DNA of 13,856 bases from Candidatus Azambacteria bacterium (lineage in GTDB: Bacteria > Patescibacteriota > Minisyncoccia > GWC2-36-17 > WO2-46-25), in NCBI GenBank assembly GCA_024654415.1, contig JANLHQ010000088.1, forward strand, positions 1 through 13,856, read 5' to 3'. Made by a program: the position numbers and the translations under genes. Shown one piece after another: positions 13,558 to 13,856 of this stretch. The stretch's first letter is position 1; every line of letters starts with the position of its first letter. The notes under the pieces were generated by a model that saw only the letters and a program-made list of their open reading frames with translations, searched no databases and was not told the DNA's origin.

Positions 13558-13679
13558 GGCGGCACGAAGTGCCGCCCAAGCATTCCCCCCCGACAAATCC
13601 TCTTCGCTCGGCGCGGCGGAAGGAGGGTGTTGGGGGGAGGAATTCCGCCGCACCCTTGCTTCGGAAAAATTCGCGCCGA
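13558..13679. repeat. GC-rich nested inverted repeats between tRNA-Val and IS30 end
   Basis: The roughly 250 nt between the tRNA and the transposase remnant hold no convincing gene. They contain three inverted repeats. GGCGGCAC/GTGCCGCC (13558-13565 and 13569-13576) forms a perfect 8-bp hairpin with loop GAA. GCGGCGGAA/TTCCGCCGC (13613-13621 and 13643-13651) is a 9-bp stem enclosing a G-run-rich loop. TCGGCGCG/CGCGCCGA (13608-13615 and 13672-13679) overlaps the second, so the two are mutually exclusive pairings. Base composition is clearly more GC-rich than the flanking genes. It may be a dispersed intergenic repeat or a small non-autonomous element; copies elsewhere could not be checked. Confidence 0.6.
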
Positions 13680-13720
13680 TAACTTCTAAGAATTGATAGA
13701 AGAGTTTCATTGGATTTTTG

Positions 13721-13754
13721 AGCAGAATCTCGCAAGAGGTTCTGTTTTTGTTTT
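13721..13754 (+). terminator. Terminator-like hairpin downstream of tRNA-Val
   Basis: CAGAATCTC pairs with GAGGTTCTG (13723-13731 and 13736-13744, one T-G pair) around a GCAA tetraloop, followed by TTTTTGTTTT to 13754. It would end plus-strand transcripts from the tRNA gene and block read-through into the antisense side of the IS30 element. It could also be part of the element's own end. Confidence 0.65.
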
Positions 13755-13760
13755 GGGACA

Positions 13761-13856
13761 CCCTACATTCAAGTTTGAACTGCACCAGGAACCGCTCCAA
13801 GAACGAATACCTCGTGCGGAGTGAGATAGCCGAGGCGTTTGCGCGGTCGATGATTG
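13761..13856 (-). mobile_element. End of an IS30-family insertion sequence (boundary uncertain)
   Basis: This is inferred from the transposase C-terminus at 13769-13856. The element must extend to the right of the window. The left boundary is somewhere at or left of about 13761, where GTTTTGGGACACCCTAC (13750-13766) could hold the terminal repeat. No target duplication can be identified without the other end. Confidence 0.55.
13769..13856 (-). CDS. IS30-family transposase, C-terminal end (partial)
   Basis: Reading the minus strand from 13855 gives 28 residues beginning NHRPRKRLGYLTPHEVF and ending at TGA (13771-13769). RPRKRLGYLTPHEVF is the characteristic C-terminus of IS30-family DDE transposases, in which a final helix follows the catalytic glutamate. 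The rest of the gene lies beyond the right edge, so it cannot be judged whether the transposase is intact. The sequence after the stop (TGTAGGGTGTCCCAAAAC on the minus strand) is a plausible place for the element's terminal inverted repeat, but the partner end is not in view. Confidence 0.85.
   Translation of the reverse strand, partial: NHRPRKRLGYLTPHEVFVLGAVPGAVQT

Noticed and set aside
13558..13576. GGCGGCAC-GAA-GTGCCGCC hairpin considered as the tRNA terminator
   Set aside because: The downstream plus-strand sequence is CAAGCATTCC without T residues; the hairpin at 13721-13754 fits much better.
13477..13800. Minus-strand 107-aa ORF covering the tRNA-Val antisense and the palindromic region
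   Set aside because: It runs through the tRNA gene and a terminator hairpin, is Pro/Ser/Arg-rich from GC-rich repeat DNA, and resembles no protein family.
1..13856. CRISPR array, toxin-antitoxin pair, phage or defence island
   Set aside because: No spaced direct repeats, Cas-like motifs, phage structural genes or typical small toxin-antitoxin pairs were found on either strand.

Overview
The window looks like a chromosome segment from a Candidate Phyla Radiation (Patescibacteria, most likely Parcubacteria-like) bacterium. This is inferred from the style of the segment: a transketolase split into two genes, compact plus-strand gene strings with 2-12 nt gaps or 8 nt overlaps, few clear Shine-Dalgarno sequences, a tRNA without an encoded CCA, and several proteins I cannot assign to a family. 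TGA is used as a stop (end of murA and of the small membrane gene at 478), so this is the standard bacterial code and not the UGA-glycine code of Gracilibacteria or Absconditabacteria. No 16S gene or complete species marker is present, so the lineage is not proven.

Layout. Positions 1-4821 form a sugar-phosphate block: the transketolase N-terminal subunit (cut by the window edge), a two-helix small membrane protein, the transketolase C-terminal subunit, a PfkB-type sugar kinase, an unrecognised 417-aa soluble protein and a class II fructose-bisphosphate aldolase. Positions 4824-9340 continue on the same strand into cell-envelope genes: murA (first peptidoglycan step), mreB (cell-shape actin) and two GT-B glycosyltransferases. 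Together these could link carbon flow through the non-oxidative pentose-phosphate pathway and lower glycolysis to wall and surface-glycan synthesis.

Positions 9348-11116 hold a pyruvoyl-dependent arginine decarboxylase with its own promoter. It is followed by a ribosomal stalk operon (L10, L7/L12) preceded by an L10-leader RNA and an attenuator-like terminator. The operon ends at a 21-bp perfect-stem bidirectional terminator, which is shared with a convergent minus-strand gene.

Positions 11119-13420 contain a divergent pair. The minus-strand gene encodes a membrane protein whose cytoplasmic half resembles a PP2C phosphatase without its metal ligands. The plus-strand gene encodes a winged-helix protein fused to a degenerate nucleotidyltransferase-like domain. 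Their promoters appear to share one symmetric -10 element. A tRNA-Val(CAC) gene follows. After it come about 200 bp of GC-rich palindromic DNA without a gene, a terminator-like hairpin, and the C-terminal end of an IS30-family transposase running in from the right edge.

The best candidates for new biology are the pseudophosphatase-like membrane protein with its divergent regulator, the 417-aa protein inside the sugar-phosphate operon, and the small membrane protein placed between the two transketolase halves. No CRISPR array, toxin-antitoxin pair or phage module was seen.
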